The position numbers and the translations under genes are program-made. From the NCBI RefSeq assembly GCF_007431345.1, contig NZ_CP041730.1:1798001-1862000 (forward strand): 64,000 nt of DNA. The letters are read 5' to 3'. Source of the DNA: Chitinimonas arctica. GTDB taxonomy: Bacteria; Pseudomonadota; Gammaproteobacteria; Burkholderiales; Chitinimonadaceae. The notes under the pieces are model-generated. The model was not told where the DNA came from. It saw only the letters and a list, made by a program, of their open reading frames with translations, and ran no database searches. Shown piece after piece: positions 44,244-53,101 of the stretch; within the stretch, counting starts at the first letter, position 1; each line of letters opens with the position of its first letter.

Positions 44244-45467
44244 ATGGCGGTGGACAAAAAATCCCAGGTAAAGGAACAGACGTTTTCCTGGGAAGGCAAG
44301 GACAGGACCGGCAAGACGCTCAAGGGCGAAATGCGCGCCGTGGGCGATGCGGTGGTGCGCTCCAATTTGCGCCGGCAAGGCATAACCGTCTTCAAGATCA
44401 AGAAACAGTCGCGCTCGCGCGGCAAGAAGATCACGGAAAAGGACATCACCTTCTTCACCCGCCAGATGGCCGTGATGATGAAGTCGGGCGTCCCCCTGCT
44501 GCAGGCATTCGACATCGTCGCCAAAGGCCACGCCAACCCCAGCGTCTCCCGCCTCTTGTACGATATCAAGAACGATGTGGAAACCGGCTCCAGCTTGACG
44601 CAGGCATTCCGCAAGCACCCGCTGTATTTCGACCAGCTGTTCTGCAATCTGGTACAGGCCGGTGAGCAGGCCGGTATTCTGGATGCCCTGCTCGACCGCT
44701 TGGCAACCTATAAGGAAAAGATCCTGGCCATCAAGGGCAAGATCAAATCCGCGCTGTTCTATCCGACGGCGATTGTCGTGGCGGCCTTTATCGTGATCTC
44801 CGTGATCATGATTTTCGTGATTCCCGCCTTCAAGGACCTGTTCTCCGGTTTCGGCGCGGATCTACCCGGCCCGACCCAATTCGTGATCGACGTATCCGAA
44901 ATCTTCCTGGGTTACTGGTGGGCCATTTTCGGCGCCATCGGTGGCGGGATATACGGCATCCTGGAACTGAAGAAGCGTTCGATTCCCTTCCAGCACCTGA
45001 TCGACCGAACCCTGCTGAGGCTACCCATCCTGGGTGAAATCATGCGCAAGGCCACGATCGCGCGCTGGACCCGTACCATGTCCACCATGTTCGCCGCCGG
45101 CGTACCGCTGGTGGAGGCATTGGATTCGGTGGGCGGCGCCGCCGGCAACATCATCTATTCCGACGCCACCAAGCGGATTCAAAATGAAGTCAGCACCGGT
45201 ACCAGCTTGACCGTGGCCATGCAGAACACCGAGGTATTTCCCTCCATGGTGCTGCAGATGGTCGCCATCGGCGAAGAATCCGGCGCGCTGGATGCCATGC
45301 TGGGCAAGATCGCCGACTTTTTCGAACAGGAAGTGGATGAGGCGGTCGAGGCACTGACCAGCCTGATGGAACCGCTGATCATGATGGTGCTCGGCCCTAT
45401 CATCGGCGGCATCATCATCGCCATGTACCTGCCGATCTTCAAGATGGGTGCAGCGGTCGGTGGCTGA
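44244..45467 (+). CDS. pilC: Type IV pilus inner-membrane platform protein PilC
   Basis: A 407-residue inner-membrane protein with two T2SSF domains (about residues 70-195 and 275-395) and membrane helices near 172-195, 222-245 and 378-400. It binds PilB and anchors the growing pilus. AAGGAG lies 6 bp before the ATG. Family segments ITFFTRQMAVMMKSGVPL and VGEESGALD are visible. Ends 4 bp before the pilD start. Confidence 0.97.
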   Translation: MAVDKKSQVKEQTFSWEGKDRTGKTLKGEMRAVGDAVVRSNLRRQGITVFKIKKQSRSRGKKITEKDITFFTRQMAVMMKSGVPLLQAFDIVAKGHANPSVSRLLYDIKNDVETGSSLTQAFRKHPLYFDQLFCNLVQAGEQAGILDALLDRLATYKEKILAIKGKIKSALFYPTAIVVAAFIVISVIMIFVIPAFKDLFSGFGADLPGPTQFVIDVSEIFLGYWWAIFGAIGGGIYGILELKKRSIPFQHLIDRTLLRLPILGEIMRKATIARWTRTMSTMFAAGVPLVEALDSVGGAAGNIIYSDATKRIQNEVSTGTSLTVAMQNTEVFPSMVLQMVAIGEESGALDAMLGKIADFFEQEVDEAVEALTSLMEPLIMMVLGPIIGGIIIAMYLPIFKMGAAVGG

Positions 45468-45471
45468 TTCC

Positions 45472-46344
45472 ATGTCGCTTTTGGAGGCCTTGGCTGCTTT
45501 TCCGGCGTTGTTTATCCTTGCGTCCTTGATGTTTGGCTTGCTGGTCGGCAGTTTTCTCAATGTCGCTATCCATCGCCTACCCAAGATGATGGAAACGGAA
45601 TTCCGGCACGAATGCGCCATCATCGATCTGCCGATCGAGACGGAGCCGCCGGCGCGGCCCGTCTACAACCTGGTCAAGCCGCGCTCGGCCTGTCCAGGCT
45701 GCGGACGGCAGATCGCCGGCTACGACAATATCCCGGTACTGTCCTGGCTTGTTCTGCGCGGCCGCTGCCGGCATTGCAAGACAGCCATTTCGGTCCGCTA
45801 CCCCGTCGTCGAATTGGCTACCGGCCTGATTTCCGCCGGCCTGGCCTGGCATTTCGGCTGGGGCCCCGCCGCCTTCGGCGCCATCGTGTTCAGCTGGGTC
45901 CTGATGGCGCTGTTCTGGATCGATGTCGATACCTACCTGCTGCCGGACAGCCTGACGTTACCCTTGCTATGGCTGGGTTTGCTAATCAACCTGGATGCCA
46001 CCTTCGTCCCCTTGAGCCATGCCGTGGTTGGCGCCGCCGCCGGCTACCTCTGCCTCTGGCTGGTATATTGGCTATTCAAGCTGACCACCGGCAAGGAAGG
46101 CATGGGGTATGGCGACTTTAAACTACTGGCGGCCATCGGCGCATGGCTGGGCTGGCAAGCCCTGCCCATCGTCATCCTGCTGTCCTCGCTCGTCGGCGCG
46201 GTGATCGGCATCGCCCTGCATTTGCTGGCCAACCGTGGTTGGAGCAAGCCGCTGCCTTTCGGCCCCTATCTGGCCATGGCCGGGCTGATCGCCCTGATCT
46301 GGGGGCCGGCACTGAACCAGCTGATCTGGGCCGGCGCGCTCTAG
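45472..46344 (+). CDS. pilD: Prepilin peptidase / N-methyltransferase PilD
   Basis: A 290-residue membrane aspartic protease that cleaves and N-methylates prepilins and pseudopilins. The cytoplasmic loop has the four zinc cysteines C74, C77, C99 and C102; the catalytic aspartates lie in WIDVDTYLLPDSL (about 150-160) and GYGDFKLL (about 211). About eight membrane helices. The ATG at 45472 is used although the frame opens earlier at 45448, because MSLLEALAAFPALF is the family-like N-terminus. Confidence 0.96.
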   Translation: MSLLEALAAFPALFILASLMFGLLVGSFLNVAIHRLPKMMETEFRHECAIIDLPIETEPPARPVYNLVKPRSACPGCGRQIAGYDNIPVLSWLVLRGRCRHCKTAISVRYPVVELATGLISAGLAWHFGWGPAAFGAIVFSWVLMALFWIDVDTYLLPDSLTLPLLWLGLLINLDATFVPLSHAVVGAAAGYLCLWLVYWLFKLTTGKEGMGYGDFKLLAAIGAWLGWQALPIVILLSSLVGAVIGIALHLLANRGWSKPLPFGPYLAMAGLIALIWGPALNQLIWAGAL

Positions 46345-46356
46345 GCAGCGCTCATA

Positions 46357-46379
46357 CGGCCTCCCTTGCCGGGAGGCCG
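46357..46379 (+). terminator. Hairpin after pilD
   Basis: CGGCCTCCC (46357-46365) and GGGAGGCCG (46371-46379) form a perfect 9-bp stem with a 5-nt loop, followed by CTTGTTCC. It is a likely partial terminator of pilBCD; the U-tract is weak, so read-through into coaE is possible. Confidence 0.65.
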
Positions 46380-46415
46380 CTTGTTCCCCCAAGTGGCAAT
46401 TCGAATTTCTTATCC

Positions 46416-47018
46416 ATGCATATCATTGGACTTACCGGCGGAATCGGATCAGGCAAAAGCACCGTGGCCGACCTGTTTCAAACGCTAGGCGTGCCGCTGG
46501 TCGATACCGATCAAATCGCCCATCAGATCAGCCAGCCCGGACAAGCCGGCGCGCTGGCGGTAGGCGAGCTATTCGGCGATGGCTTCCTCACCCCCGCCGG
46601 GGCCATCGATCGCCCCAAATTGCGCACCAAGGTGTTCGGGCAGGCCGCCGCGCTAAAACAACTTGAAGCCGCCTTGCACCCCTTGATCCAGCAGGAAGCC
46701 ATGCGGCAACTGGCCGCCTTGCCGCAAGACCAGCCCTACTGCTTGCTGGCCGTTCCCCTGCTGTTGGAAACCGGAAGCTATCGGCACGTCATCGATCGAA
46801 CACTTGTCGTGGATTGTCCCGAGGACGTGCAGATCAGCCGCGTGATGCGGCGCAGCCAACTGAGCGAAGCTGAAATCCGGGCCATCATGGCCAAACAAGT
46901 TACGCGAGAACAAAGACTTAGCCAGGCCGACGACATCGTCCTGAACGCGGGCGATTTGCCGCAACTCACGGATACAGTTAAGGAATTACATAGGAAATAT
47001 CTGCAAGCATATGAATAA
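46416..47018 (+). CDS. coaE: Dephospho-CoA kinase CoaE
   Basis: Catalyses the last step of coenzyme A synthesis, phosphorylating the 3'-hydroxyl of dephospho-CoA. The 200-residue P-loop kinase begins MHIIGLTGGIGSGKSTVADLF (GGIGSGKS near residues 8-15) and carries the VDTDQIAHQ acceptor-site motif. The frame is open upstream from 46143 but that part lies inside pilD. coaE between pilD and zapD-yacG is the usual order in Proteobacteria. Confidence 0.97.
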   Translation: MHIIGLTGGIGSGKSTVADLFQTLGVPLVDTDQIAHQISQPGQAGALAVGELFGDGFLTPAGAIDRPKLRTKVFGQAAALKQLEAALHPLIQQEAMRQLAALPQDQPYCLLAVPLLLETGSYRHVIDRTLVVDCPEDVQISRVMRRSQLSEAEIRAIMAKQVTREQRLSQADDIVLNAGDLPQLTDTVKELHRKYLQAYE

Positions 47019-47069
47019 GAACAAATTTCGTCTTATTTAATTTGTCAAAACAAAGCTTATCTTGCACAA

Positions 47070-47864
47070 TTGGCCGCTAATACAGCGCAAGCAGCCTCGG
47101 CCAAAGTGATTAGCTACGAATTCCCTGTTAACGAACGCATCCGCACGCTCCTGCGACTTGAGGATTTGTACGATCGCGCCGCCTTCTTTGCCGGTCGCGA
47201 CCATGCATTGGAGCACCACGTTGCTCTGTTATGCCTGTTCGAGATCATGGAGGTGGCCGGTCGCGCCGACTTGAAATCCGACCTGCTACAGGAACTGGAA
47301 CGACAACGGCAGTCGCTGGAAGCACTACGCGACAATCCTCAGATTTCGGAAGAAGCACTCGATATGGTCCTGGCCGATATCGAGCATACGCACGGCCGTC
47401 TGCTGGAGCCGACCGGCAAGTTCGCCCAGCACCTGCGCGAAAACGAGTGGTTGATGGCGATCAAGCAGCGTTCCGGCATTCCCGGCGGCGTGTGCGAATT
47501 CGACCTGCCCTCCTACCACTACTGGCAGCAACGGCCGGCCGAAGAGCGCCGGCACGAACTCAATGGCTGGCTGGCGCCCATGCTGTCCATCAAGGACGGC
47601 ATCGATATCGTGCTGCGCATCCTGCGCAATAGTGCGAAGGTCGTGCCACTGACCGCCAAGGCGGGTGCCTTTCAGCAGATGTCGGGCGGCAAGCTGGTGC
47701 AGCTGCTCAAGCTGTCCGTCTCCGCCGAACTTCCCTACGTCCCCGAACTTTCAGCCAACAAGTACGCTATCAATATCCGCTTCGTCACGCCTGCGGTCGG
47801 TTCCGACCGGCCAAAGCAATGCGAACATGATGTCGATTTCGTGCTGGCCTTCTGCAATCTCTGA
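47070..47864 (+). CDS. zapD: Cell division protein ZapD
   Basis: FtsZ-associated protein that bundles protofilaments at the division site. The core ISYEFPVNERIRTLLRLEDLYDR is diagnostic; the C-terminal beta-rich domain with FVTPAVG and DVDFVLAFC follows. The start is uncertain: a TTG at 47070 gives 264 residues, while a GTG at 47106 gives 252, nearer the family length. Neither has a good ribosome-binding site. The stop overlaps the yacG start by one base. Confidence 0.93.
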   Translation: MAANTAQAASAKVISYEFPVNERIRTLLRLEDLYDRAAFFAGRDHALEHHVALLCLFEIMEVAGRADLKSDLLQELERQRQSLEALRDNPQISEEALDMVLADIEHTHGRLLEPTGKFAQHLRENEWLMAIKQRSGIPGGVCEFDLPSYHYWQQRPAEERRHELNGWLAPMLSIKDGIDIVLRILRNSAKVVPLTAKAGAFQQMSGGKLVQLLKLSVSAELPYVPELSANKYAINIRFVTPAVGSDRPKQCEHDVDFVLAFCNL

Positions 47865-48052
47865 TGACTACCGCCACACCTCGTAAAGTGCCCTGCCCCA
47901 CTTGCGGCACGCTGCTAGCATGGTCAATCGACAATGCCTGGCGCCCCTTTTGTTCCGAACGCTGCAAACTGATGGACCTGGGTCAGTGGGCCAACGAGCA
48001 GTATCGTGTTGCTGGCGAACCCTTGCCCGATCCGGATGAACCGGTGAATTAA
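47864..48052 (+). CDS. yacG: DNA gyrase inhibitor YacG
   Basis: A 62-residue zinc protein that inhibits DNA gyrase. Two CxxC-type pairs are visible: CPTCG near residues 8-12 and CSERCK near 28-33. The ATG overlaps the zapD stop (TGATG). coaE-zapD-yacG is a conserved set. Confidence 0.95.
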   Translation: MTTATPRKVPCPTCGTLLAWSIDNAWRPFCSERCKLMDLGQWANEQYRVAGEPLPDPDEPVN

Positions 48053-48144
48053 GCGCTGTAAAAAATCCTTCATCCGGCGGTCACCCTGTCGTCATCGCAG
48101 CTCTCTAATTTTGCTTCCTGATTCATCACCCAGGAGGCAAGCCC

Positions 48145-48903
48145 ATGCTGCAACTCGACAGCCAGCCGGCACGCGGCAGACACCGCAAACTTTCCGTTTC
48201 CCTGGCAACGACCAAGGAGACCATCCGCGCCGCCCAGGCCCTGCGCTACAAGGTATTCGCCGAGGAACTGGGCGCCCGCCTGAGCACCCGCGAACCTGGC
48301 CTGGATATCGACCTATACGATGCCTGGTGCGATCACCTGGTAGTGCGCGACGACGCCAGCAATGAGGTGGTGGGCACCTACCGCATCCTGCCCCCCTCGC
48401 AAGCACTGCGCCTGGGTAGCTACTACTCCGAGTCCGAGTTCGATTTGACGCGGCTGCAACACCTGCGTGCGGGCATGGTGGAGCTGGGCCGCTCCTGCGT
48501 ACACGCCGATTACCGCAATGGCGCAACCATCGCACTGCTGTGGGCAGGCTTGGCGGAGTATATGCAGCGCAATCGCTGCGATTACCTGGTCGGCTGCGCC
48601 AGCATCAGCATGGCCGACGGTGGCCATATGGCAGCCAGCATCTATCGGGAGCTGCAGCAGAAATCGATGTCGCCGGTCGAGTGGCGCGTCTTCCCCCGCT
48701 GTCCGCTGCCACTGGATGCGCTGGACGGTAAGCAGATCGTTGACATCCCGCCCCTGCTGAAGGGCTATCTGCGCCTCGGTGCCTACGTATGCGGCGACCC
48801 GGCCTGGGATCCCGATTTCAATACCGCCGATGTGCTGGTGCTGCTGCCCCTAAGCCGCATGAATCAACGCTACGCCCGCCACTTTATGCACGCGGAAGCA
48901 TGA
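48145..48903 (+). CDS. Ornithine N-acyltransferase OlsB-like (GNAT superfamily)
   Basis: A 252-residue acyltransferase of the OlsB/PlsC-linked hemolysin-like family, which makes lyso-ornithine lipid from ornithine and a 3-hydroxyacyl-ACP. The family segments RYKVFAEELGA (about 32-42), DAWCDHLVV, GTYRILPP (about 75-82), and VELGRSCVHADYRNG (about 110-124) are present. AGGAGG lies about 8 bp before the ATG. The following gene is a PlsC-type acyltransferase, the expected OlsA partner. Assignment rests on family and pairing. Confidence 0.82.
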   Translation: MLQLDSQPARGRHRKLSVSLATTKETIRAAQALRYKVFAEELGARLSTREPGLDIDLYDAWCDHLVVRDDASNEVVGTYRILPPSQALRLGSYYSESEFDLTRLQHLRAGMVELGRSCVHADYRNGATIALLWAGLAEYMQRNRCDYLVGCASISMADGGHMAASIYRELQQKSMSPVEWRVFPRCPLPLDALDGKQIVDIPPLLKGYLRLGAYVCGDPAWDPDFNTADVLVLLPLSRMNQRYARHFMHAEA

Positions 48904-49018
48904 AGGCCCGGGTAAACGCCTTGCCGCCACCCTTCCGGAGGCAGTCGGCTTGACGTTTTCCGATGCAGGTTTCGCAGACAAGTCGTCACCGGAAAAGTTA
49001 AACTGGCGGCTTGTCGCT

Positions 49019-49837
49019 ATGAAAACATCCCGCCTTATTCAAGCGTGGCGCTTTGCCCGCCTTACCCTGCATCTGCTCACCGGACTGTTGGAAGCTACCG
49101 TGTTCTTCCCCCGGCGTAATGCCATGGGCCGCGCCCGCGCGATCGTGCGCTGGTCCAGCCGCCTGTGCCGCATTCTCGGCGTGGAAGTCCGTGTCCACGG
49201 TAGTCCGCCCGGCCTTATGCCGCACAATACGATCTTGGTGGCCAACCATATTTCCTGGCTCGATATTTTCGTTATGAACAGTTCGACGCCTTCGCGCTTT
49301 GTCGCCAAAGCCGAGGTGCGCGACTGGCCGGTGGCCGGATGGATTGCCCATCGCACCGGGACCCTGTTCGTTACCCGCGAACGCCGCCATGACACGGTTC
49401 GGGTAAACCGCCTGATCAGCGCCGCCCTGACTGGCGGCGATTGCATCGCGGTCTTTCCCGAGGGGAGCACCACCGAGGGCGACGATGTCGCCAATTTCAA
49501 CGCTTCCCTGTTGCAACCCGCCATCGAAGCCGCCGCGCAGGTAATACCCGTCGCGCTATGTTATTACGACCGGGATGGACACCGCAGCAAGGCGGCCGCC
49601 TATGTGGGCGAAATGAGTCTGTTGGAATCGCTATTGCTGCTGGTGGCGGAACCCGGCCTGACAGCCGAGCTGAGCTATTGCCCCAGCCTGGCGGCAGGCG
49701 AATGGAACCGCCGCGAACTGGCCACCCAGGCGCACTTGCACATCCGCGAGGTGGTGCGTCGCCGCGAGCTTATTGCCAATCATCCGTCCTTGCTTGACGA
49801 GAGGGCTCCTGAAATATCCGGCCATCCTCCAGCCTGA
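49019..49837 (+). CDS. PlsC-type 1-acyl-sn-glycerol-3-phosphate acyltransferase / OlsA candidate
   Basis: A 272-residue lysophosphatidate-type acyltransferase with an N-terminal hydrophobic stretch. The HX4D catalytic motif is H77...D82 (ANHISWLDIF) and the second block is FPEGSTTEGD (about residues 144-153). It adds the second acyl chain to lysophosphatidic acid or, given its olsB-like neighbour 115 bp upstream, to lyso-ornithine lipid. The ATG at 49019 starts the family-like region. Its last 68 bp overlap the convergent apaH gene. Confidence 0.88.
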   Translation: MKTSRLIQAWRFARLTLHLLTGLLEATVFFPRRNAMGRARAIVRWSSRLCRILGVEVRVHGSPPGLMPHNTILVANHISWLDIFVMNSSTPSRFVAKAEVRDWPVAGWIAHRTGTLFVTRERRHDTVRVNRLISAALTGGDCIAVFPEGSTTEGDDVANFNASLLQPAIEAAAQVIPVALCYYDRDGHRSKAAAYVGEMSLLESLLLLVAEPGLTAELSYCPSLAAGEWNRRELATQAHLHIREVVRRRELIANHPSLLDERAPEISGHPPA

Positions 49838-50594
49838 TGGCGGTCAGGCTGCCGCCCCAGACGCAGCCGGTATCCAGCGCAACCACATCGTCTCGTACCA
49901 ACAAGCCCAATGCGGACCAGTGACCGCAAACAATGGTGTTGTCGCGACTCGCCCGCTCGCTCGCATCGAACCAGGGCCGCAAGGCATCCGGCGCCTGGGC
50001 CGGCTCGCCTTTGAATTCCATGGCAAGCCCACCGTCTTCATCCACCATGCGCATGCGCGTGCAGGCATTGACGACCAAGCGTAGCCTGTCCCACCCCGCC
50101 AAATCGTCCTGCCAATGGCTGGGTACATTGCCGTACATATGCTGCAGAAAGAGCCGATAGCTATCGCCGGAAAGCTGCAACTCAACCTCGCCGGATAGCG
50201 AGCGGGCCTGCGCAACCGTCCAGGCCGGCAGCAGACCGGCGTGGACAAACACATGCCGGCCCTCCTGCCGCACCAAGGGCTGCTCGCGCAACCAGCCCAT
50301 CAACAATGGCGCATCAGGGGCTTCCAGTACGGCTGCGAGGGTATCCTTGCCCTTGGTCTTGGCCAGGCCCTCGTGGACCGCCAGCAAGTGCAGATCATGG
50401 TTACCCAGGACCACCCGGGCACAGTGGCGGTTCGTATACAGCCAGCGCAACACCGATAGCGAGTCCGGGCCGCGATTGACCAGATCCCCCACCAGATAGA
50501 GCCGGTCCGAAGTCGGCCGGAATGCCACGCGGTGCAGCAAGGCCATGAATTCCTGGTAACACCCCTGCACATCACCGATCGCGTAGCTTGCCAT
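49770..50594 (-). CDS. apaH: Symmetrical diadenosine tetraphosphatase ApaH
   Basis: Hydrolyses Ap4A to two ADP. The 274-residue calcineurin-type phosphatase has GDVQGCYQEF (about residues 7-16), GDLVNRGPDSL (about 37-47) and GNHDLH (about 63-68), with the metal-binding histidine and aspartates. The ATG at 50594 begins MASYAIGDVQGC, the family start. Its 3' end overlaps the PlsC gene by 68 bp on the opposite strand. It is divergent from the HDOD gene, with 90 bp between starts. Confidence 0.96.
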   Translation of the reverse strand: MASYAIGDVQGCYQEFMALLHRVAFRPTSDRLYLVGDLVNRGPDSLSVLRWLYTNRHCARVVLGNHDLHLLAVHEGLAKTKGKDTLAAVLEAPDAPLLMGWLREQPLVRQEGRHVFVHAGLLPAWTVAQARSLSGEVELQLSGDSYRLFLQHMYGNVPSHWQDDLAGWDRLRLVVNACTRMRMVDEDGGLAMEFKGEPAQAPDALRPWFDASERASRDNTIVCGHWSALGLLVRDDVVALDTGCVWGGSLTAIRLEDGRIFQEPSRQARTDDWQ

Positions 50595-50684
50595 ATACTT
50601 GATTTTCCATTGAAGCCGCATCGATTATAACCGCAGCCTGGCGACCTTAGCCTTCTGCCGCTAGACTGAAAGCGGGAGATTCGC

Positions 50685-51596
50685 ATGATCGAACAAGCAC
50701 TTGCAAGCATCGATGCCTGGATACGCCTGTTCGAGGCAAGCGCCCTCCCCATCCTCGCGCATACCCGTAATGCGCTGCGACAGTTGGGCGAAAAAGGGGA
50801 CGATGCCACCGTCCACGACTTGGCCGCCATCGTACGGCACGATACCTTGTTGGCCTTACAAGTCTTGCGTTATTTACAGCAGCATCGTTCGGCCCACCAA
50901 CTCACCGATGTCACCACCGTGGATCGCGCCATTCTGATGATTGGGGTGAACCCCTTGTTGCGCGCTTTTACCGACGCCGAGACAGTGGAGAATCTATTGC
51001 ATGGGCAACCGCATGCGCTCGACACGGTCAGGGCAGTATTGCAGCGCGCCTACCATGCCGCCGTTTGCGCCGACACCTGGGGCGGCTTTCGTCATGATAT
51101 CGACAGCAGTGAAGTAATGACTGCCGCGCTGCTGCGGGACAGCGCCGAGGTGCTGGTAGCCAGCTTTGCGCCCAAGCTGATGCTGCGGATTCGCGCCATG
51201 CAACAGCGCGACCACCGCTTGCGCAGTTCGCTGGTGCAAAAGACGGTGCTGGGATTTCCGCTTATCGAACTGCAAATGGCCTTGATCGATGCCTGGAAGT
51301 TGCCACCTATCCTGAAAATGCTGATGGATGAACGTCACGCCGAACATCCACGGGTACGCACCGTCGCAACCGCTGTCGCCTATGCGAGGCACTCCGCCTC
51401 CGGTTGGGACAATACGGCGCTACCGGACGACTACCAGTCCGTCGCGGCACTGATTGGGCTTGGCTTCGAAAAGGCGACCCATATCAGCCACGAGGCTACC
51501 AAAAAAGCCCAGAAAGATTGGCAATGGTATGGCGCCCATCCGCCCGCTCCGCCTCCGGAGCAGGTATTACCCAGCGGTAATGCGAGCGATGCCTGA
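50685..51596 (+). CDS. HDOD-domain protein
   Basis: A 303-residue protein with one HDOD domain (about residues 15-215), a degenerate HD-type helical fold used in bacterial signalling. The segment LAAIVRHDTLLALQVLRYL is typical. No output domain is attached. GGGAG lies 8 bp before the ATG. It ends 4 bp before a bidirectional terminator shared with rplQ. Its partner or signal cannot be inferred. Confidence 0.85.
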   Translation: MIEQALASIDAWIRLFEASALPILAHTRNALRQLGEKGDDATVHDLAAIVRHDTLLALQVLRYLQQHRSAHQLTDVTTVDRAILMIGVNPLLRAFTDAETVENLLHGQPHALDTVRAVLQRAYHAAVCADTWGGFRHDIDSSEVMTAALLRDSAEVLVASFAPKLMLRIRAMQQRDHRLRSSLVQKTVLGFPLIELQMALIDAWKLPPILKMLMDERHAEHPRVRTVATAVAYARHSASGWDNTALPDDYQSVAALIGLGFEKATHISHEATKKAQKDWQWYGAHPPAPPPEQVLPSGNASDA

Positions 51597-51600
51597 ATAC

Positions 51601-51630
51601 AAAAAGGCCAACCCTGGGGTTGGCCTTTTT
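51601..51630. terminator. Bidirectional terminator, HDOD gene / rplQ
   Basis: A perfect 13-bp stem, AAAAAGGCCAACC (51601-51613) with GGTTGGCCTTTTT (51618-51630) around a CTGG loop. Its A/T flanks give U-tracts in both directions, so it ends the HDOD transcript and the ribosomal alpha operon. Confidence 0.93.
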
Positions 51631-51646
51631 GCTAGCTGAACCCGCT

Positions 51647-52036
51647 TTACGCGGCTTCAACCACTTCAGCGGTCTCTGGACGATCAACCAGTTCGACCAA
51701 CGCCATCGGCGCATTATCGCCCTGGCGGAAACCGTACTTGAGGATACGCAGATAGCCGCCGTTACGACTCTTGTAGCGTGGGCCGAGAACGTCGAACAGC
51801 TTGAGGGTCAGCTCGCGGTCGCGGGTGCGATCGAAAGCCAGACGCAGGTTGGCGACCGAACGCTCCTGCTTGCCCAAGGTGATCAAAGGCTCAGCTACGC
51901 GACGCAATTCCTTGGCCTTAGGCAATGTGGTCTTGATGACCTCATGCTTCAGTAGTGCGTTGGCCAGGTTGCGCAGCATCGCGAGACGATGGCTCGTCGT
52001 GCGATTGAGTTTGCGATTACTTTGACGATGACGCAT
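51647..52036 (-). CDS. rplQ: Ribosomal protein L17
   Basis: 129-residue L17 of the 50S subunit (MRHRQSNRKLNRTTSHRLAM N-terminus, RRVAEPLITLGK core). Last gene of the alpha operon, 30 bp after rpoA, followed by a strong intrinsic terminator. Confidence 0.98.
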   Translation of the reverse strand: MRHRQSNRKLNRTTSHRLAMLRNLANALLKHEVIKTTLPKAKELRRVAEPLITLGKQERSVANLRLAFDRTRDRELTLKLFDVLGPRYKSRNGGYLRILKYGFRQGDNAPMALVELVDRPETAEVVEAA

Positions 52037-52066
52037 GGTTTTTATCCCTTGTCTTTCCAGCCTGGA

Positions 52067-53047
52067 TTAAGGCTTTTCCAGGCCGACCGGCGGCCAGTTT
52101 TCCAGCTTCATCCCGAGCGTCAGACCCTTGGAGGCAAGCACTTCCTTGATTTCGTTCAAAGACTTGCGGCCCAGGTTCGGGGTCTTCAACAGTTCGGTTT
52201 CAGTGCGCTGGATCAGGTCACCGATGTAATAAATGTTTTCAGCCTTGAGGCAATTTGCCGAACGTACGGTCAGCTCAAGATCGTCAACCGGGCGGAGCAG
52301 AATTGGATCGACCTGCGGAGCGCGAGGCGCCTCAGGTTCGACTTCCGTACTCTGCAGATCAGCAAAGACAGCCAATTGCTCGACCAAGACGCGAGCGGCG
52401 AAACGCACCGCTTCTTCCGGCTCGATTGCGCCGTTAGTCTCGATTTCCATAACGAGCTTGTCGAGGTCGGTGCGCTGCTCGACGCGAGCGCTCTCGACCG
52501 CGTAGCTGACACGGCGAATTGGGCTGAACGAAGCATCCAGCAGGATGGAACCGATATTACGGCCCTCTTCCTTGTCCAGACGCACCACCGCGGGTTGGTA
52601 CCCACGGCCTTTTTCGACCTTGATCTCCATGGCAAGCTTGCCGCCCGCGGAGAGATTGGCGATCACATGGTCAGGATTGACGATTTCGACGTCGTGAGGG
52701 ACTTCGATATCGCTGGCCTTGACTACGCCTTCGCCATCTTTCTTCAGGGTCAACAATGCTTCGCCACGACCATGCAGCTTCAACACCACGCCCTTGAGGT
52801 TCAGAAGGATATCGACGACATCCTCCTGAACACCGTCAAGCGCGGAGTACTCGTGCAGCACGCCCTCGATCTTTACCTCGGTAGGAGCGTAACCAGGCAT
52901 GGACGACAGCAGGATACGGCGCAATGCATTGCCGAGCGTATGACCGTAGCCACGCTCGAATGGCTCCATCACGACACGCGCCTGGGTAGGCGACGATGCC
53001 TGCACATCAATATTGCGTGGTTTCAGCAAGTCATTCGCATTGCTCAT
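52067..53047 (-). CDS. rpoA: RNA polymerase alpha subunit
   Basis: The 326-residue alpha subunit. The N-terminal dimerisation domain (about residues 1-235) has RGYGHTLGNALRRILLSSMPG; the C-terminal domain (about 250-326) contains the DNA- and activator-binding RSANCLKAENIYYIGDLIQRTE stretch. The ATG at 53047 is preferred over the frame's upstream TTG because AAGGGA lies 10 bp upstream. Placed between rpsD and rplQ as usual. Confidence 0.98.
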   Translation of the reverse strand: MSNANDLLKPRNIDVQASSPTQARVVMEPFERGYGHTLGNALRRILLSSMPGYAPTEVKIEGVLHEYSALDGVQEDVVDILLNLKGVVLKLHGRGEALLTLKKDGEGVVKASDIEVPHDVEIVNPDHVIANLSAGGKLAMEIKVEKGRGYQPAVVRLDKEEGRNIGSILLDASFSPIRRVSYAVESARVEQRTDLDKLVMEIETNGAIEPEEAVRFAARVLVEQLAVFADLQSTEVEPEAPRAPQVDPILLRPVDDLELTVRSANCLKAENIYYIGDLIQRTETELLKTPNLGRKSLNEIKEVLASKGLTLGMKLENWPPVGLEKP

Positions 53048-53101
53048 AAACAATCAATCCCTTTATCGAAACGAGCGGCTATCCGCATCAAAACGGCTCT
53101 A

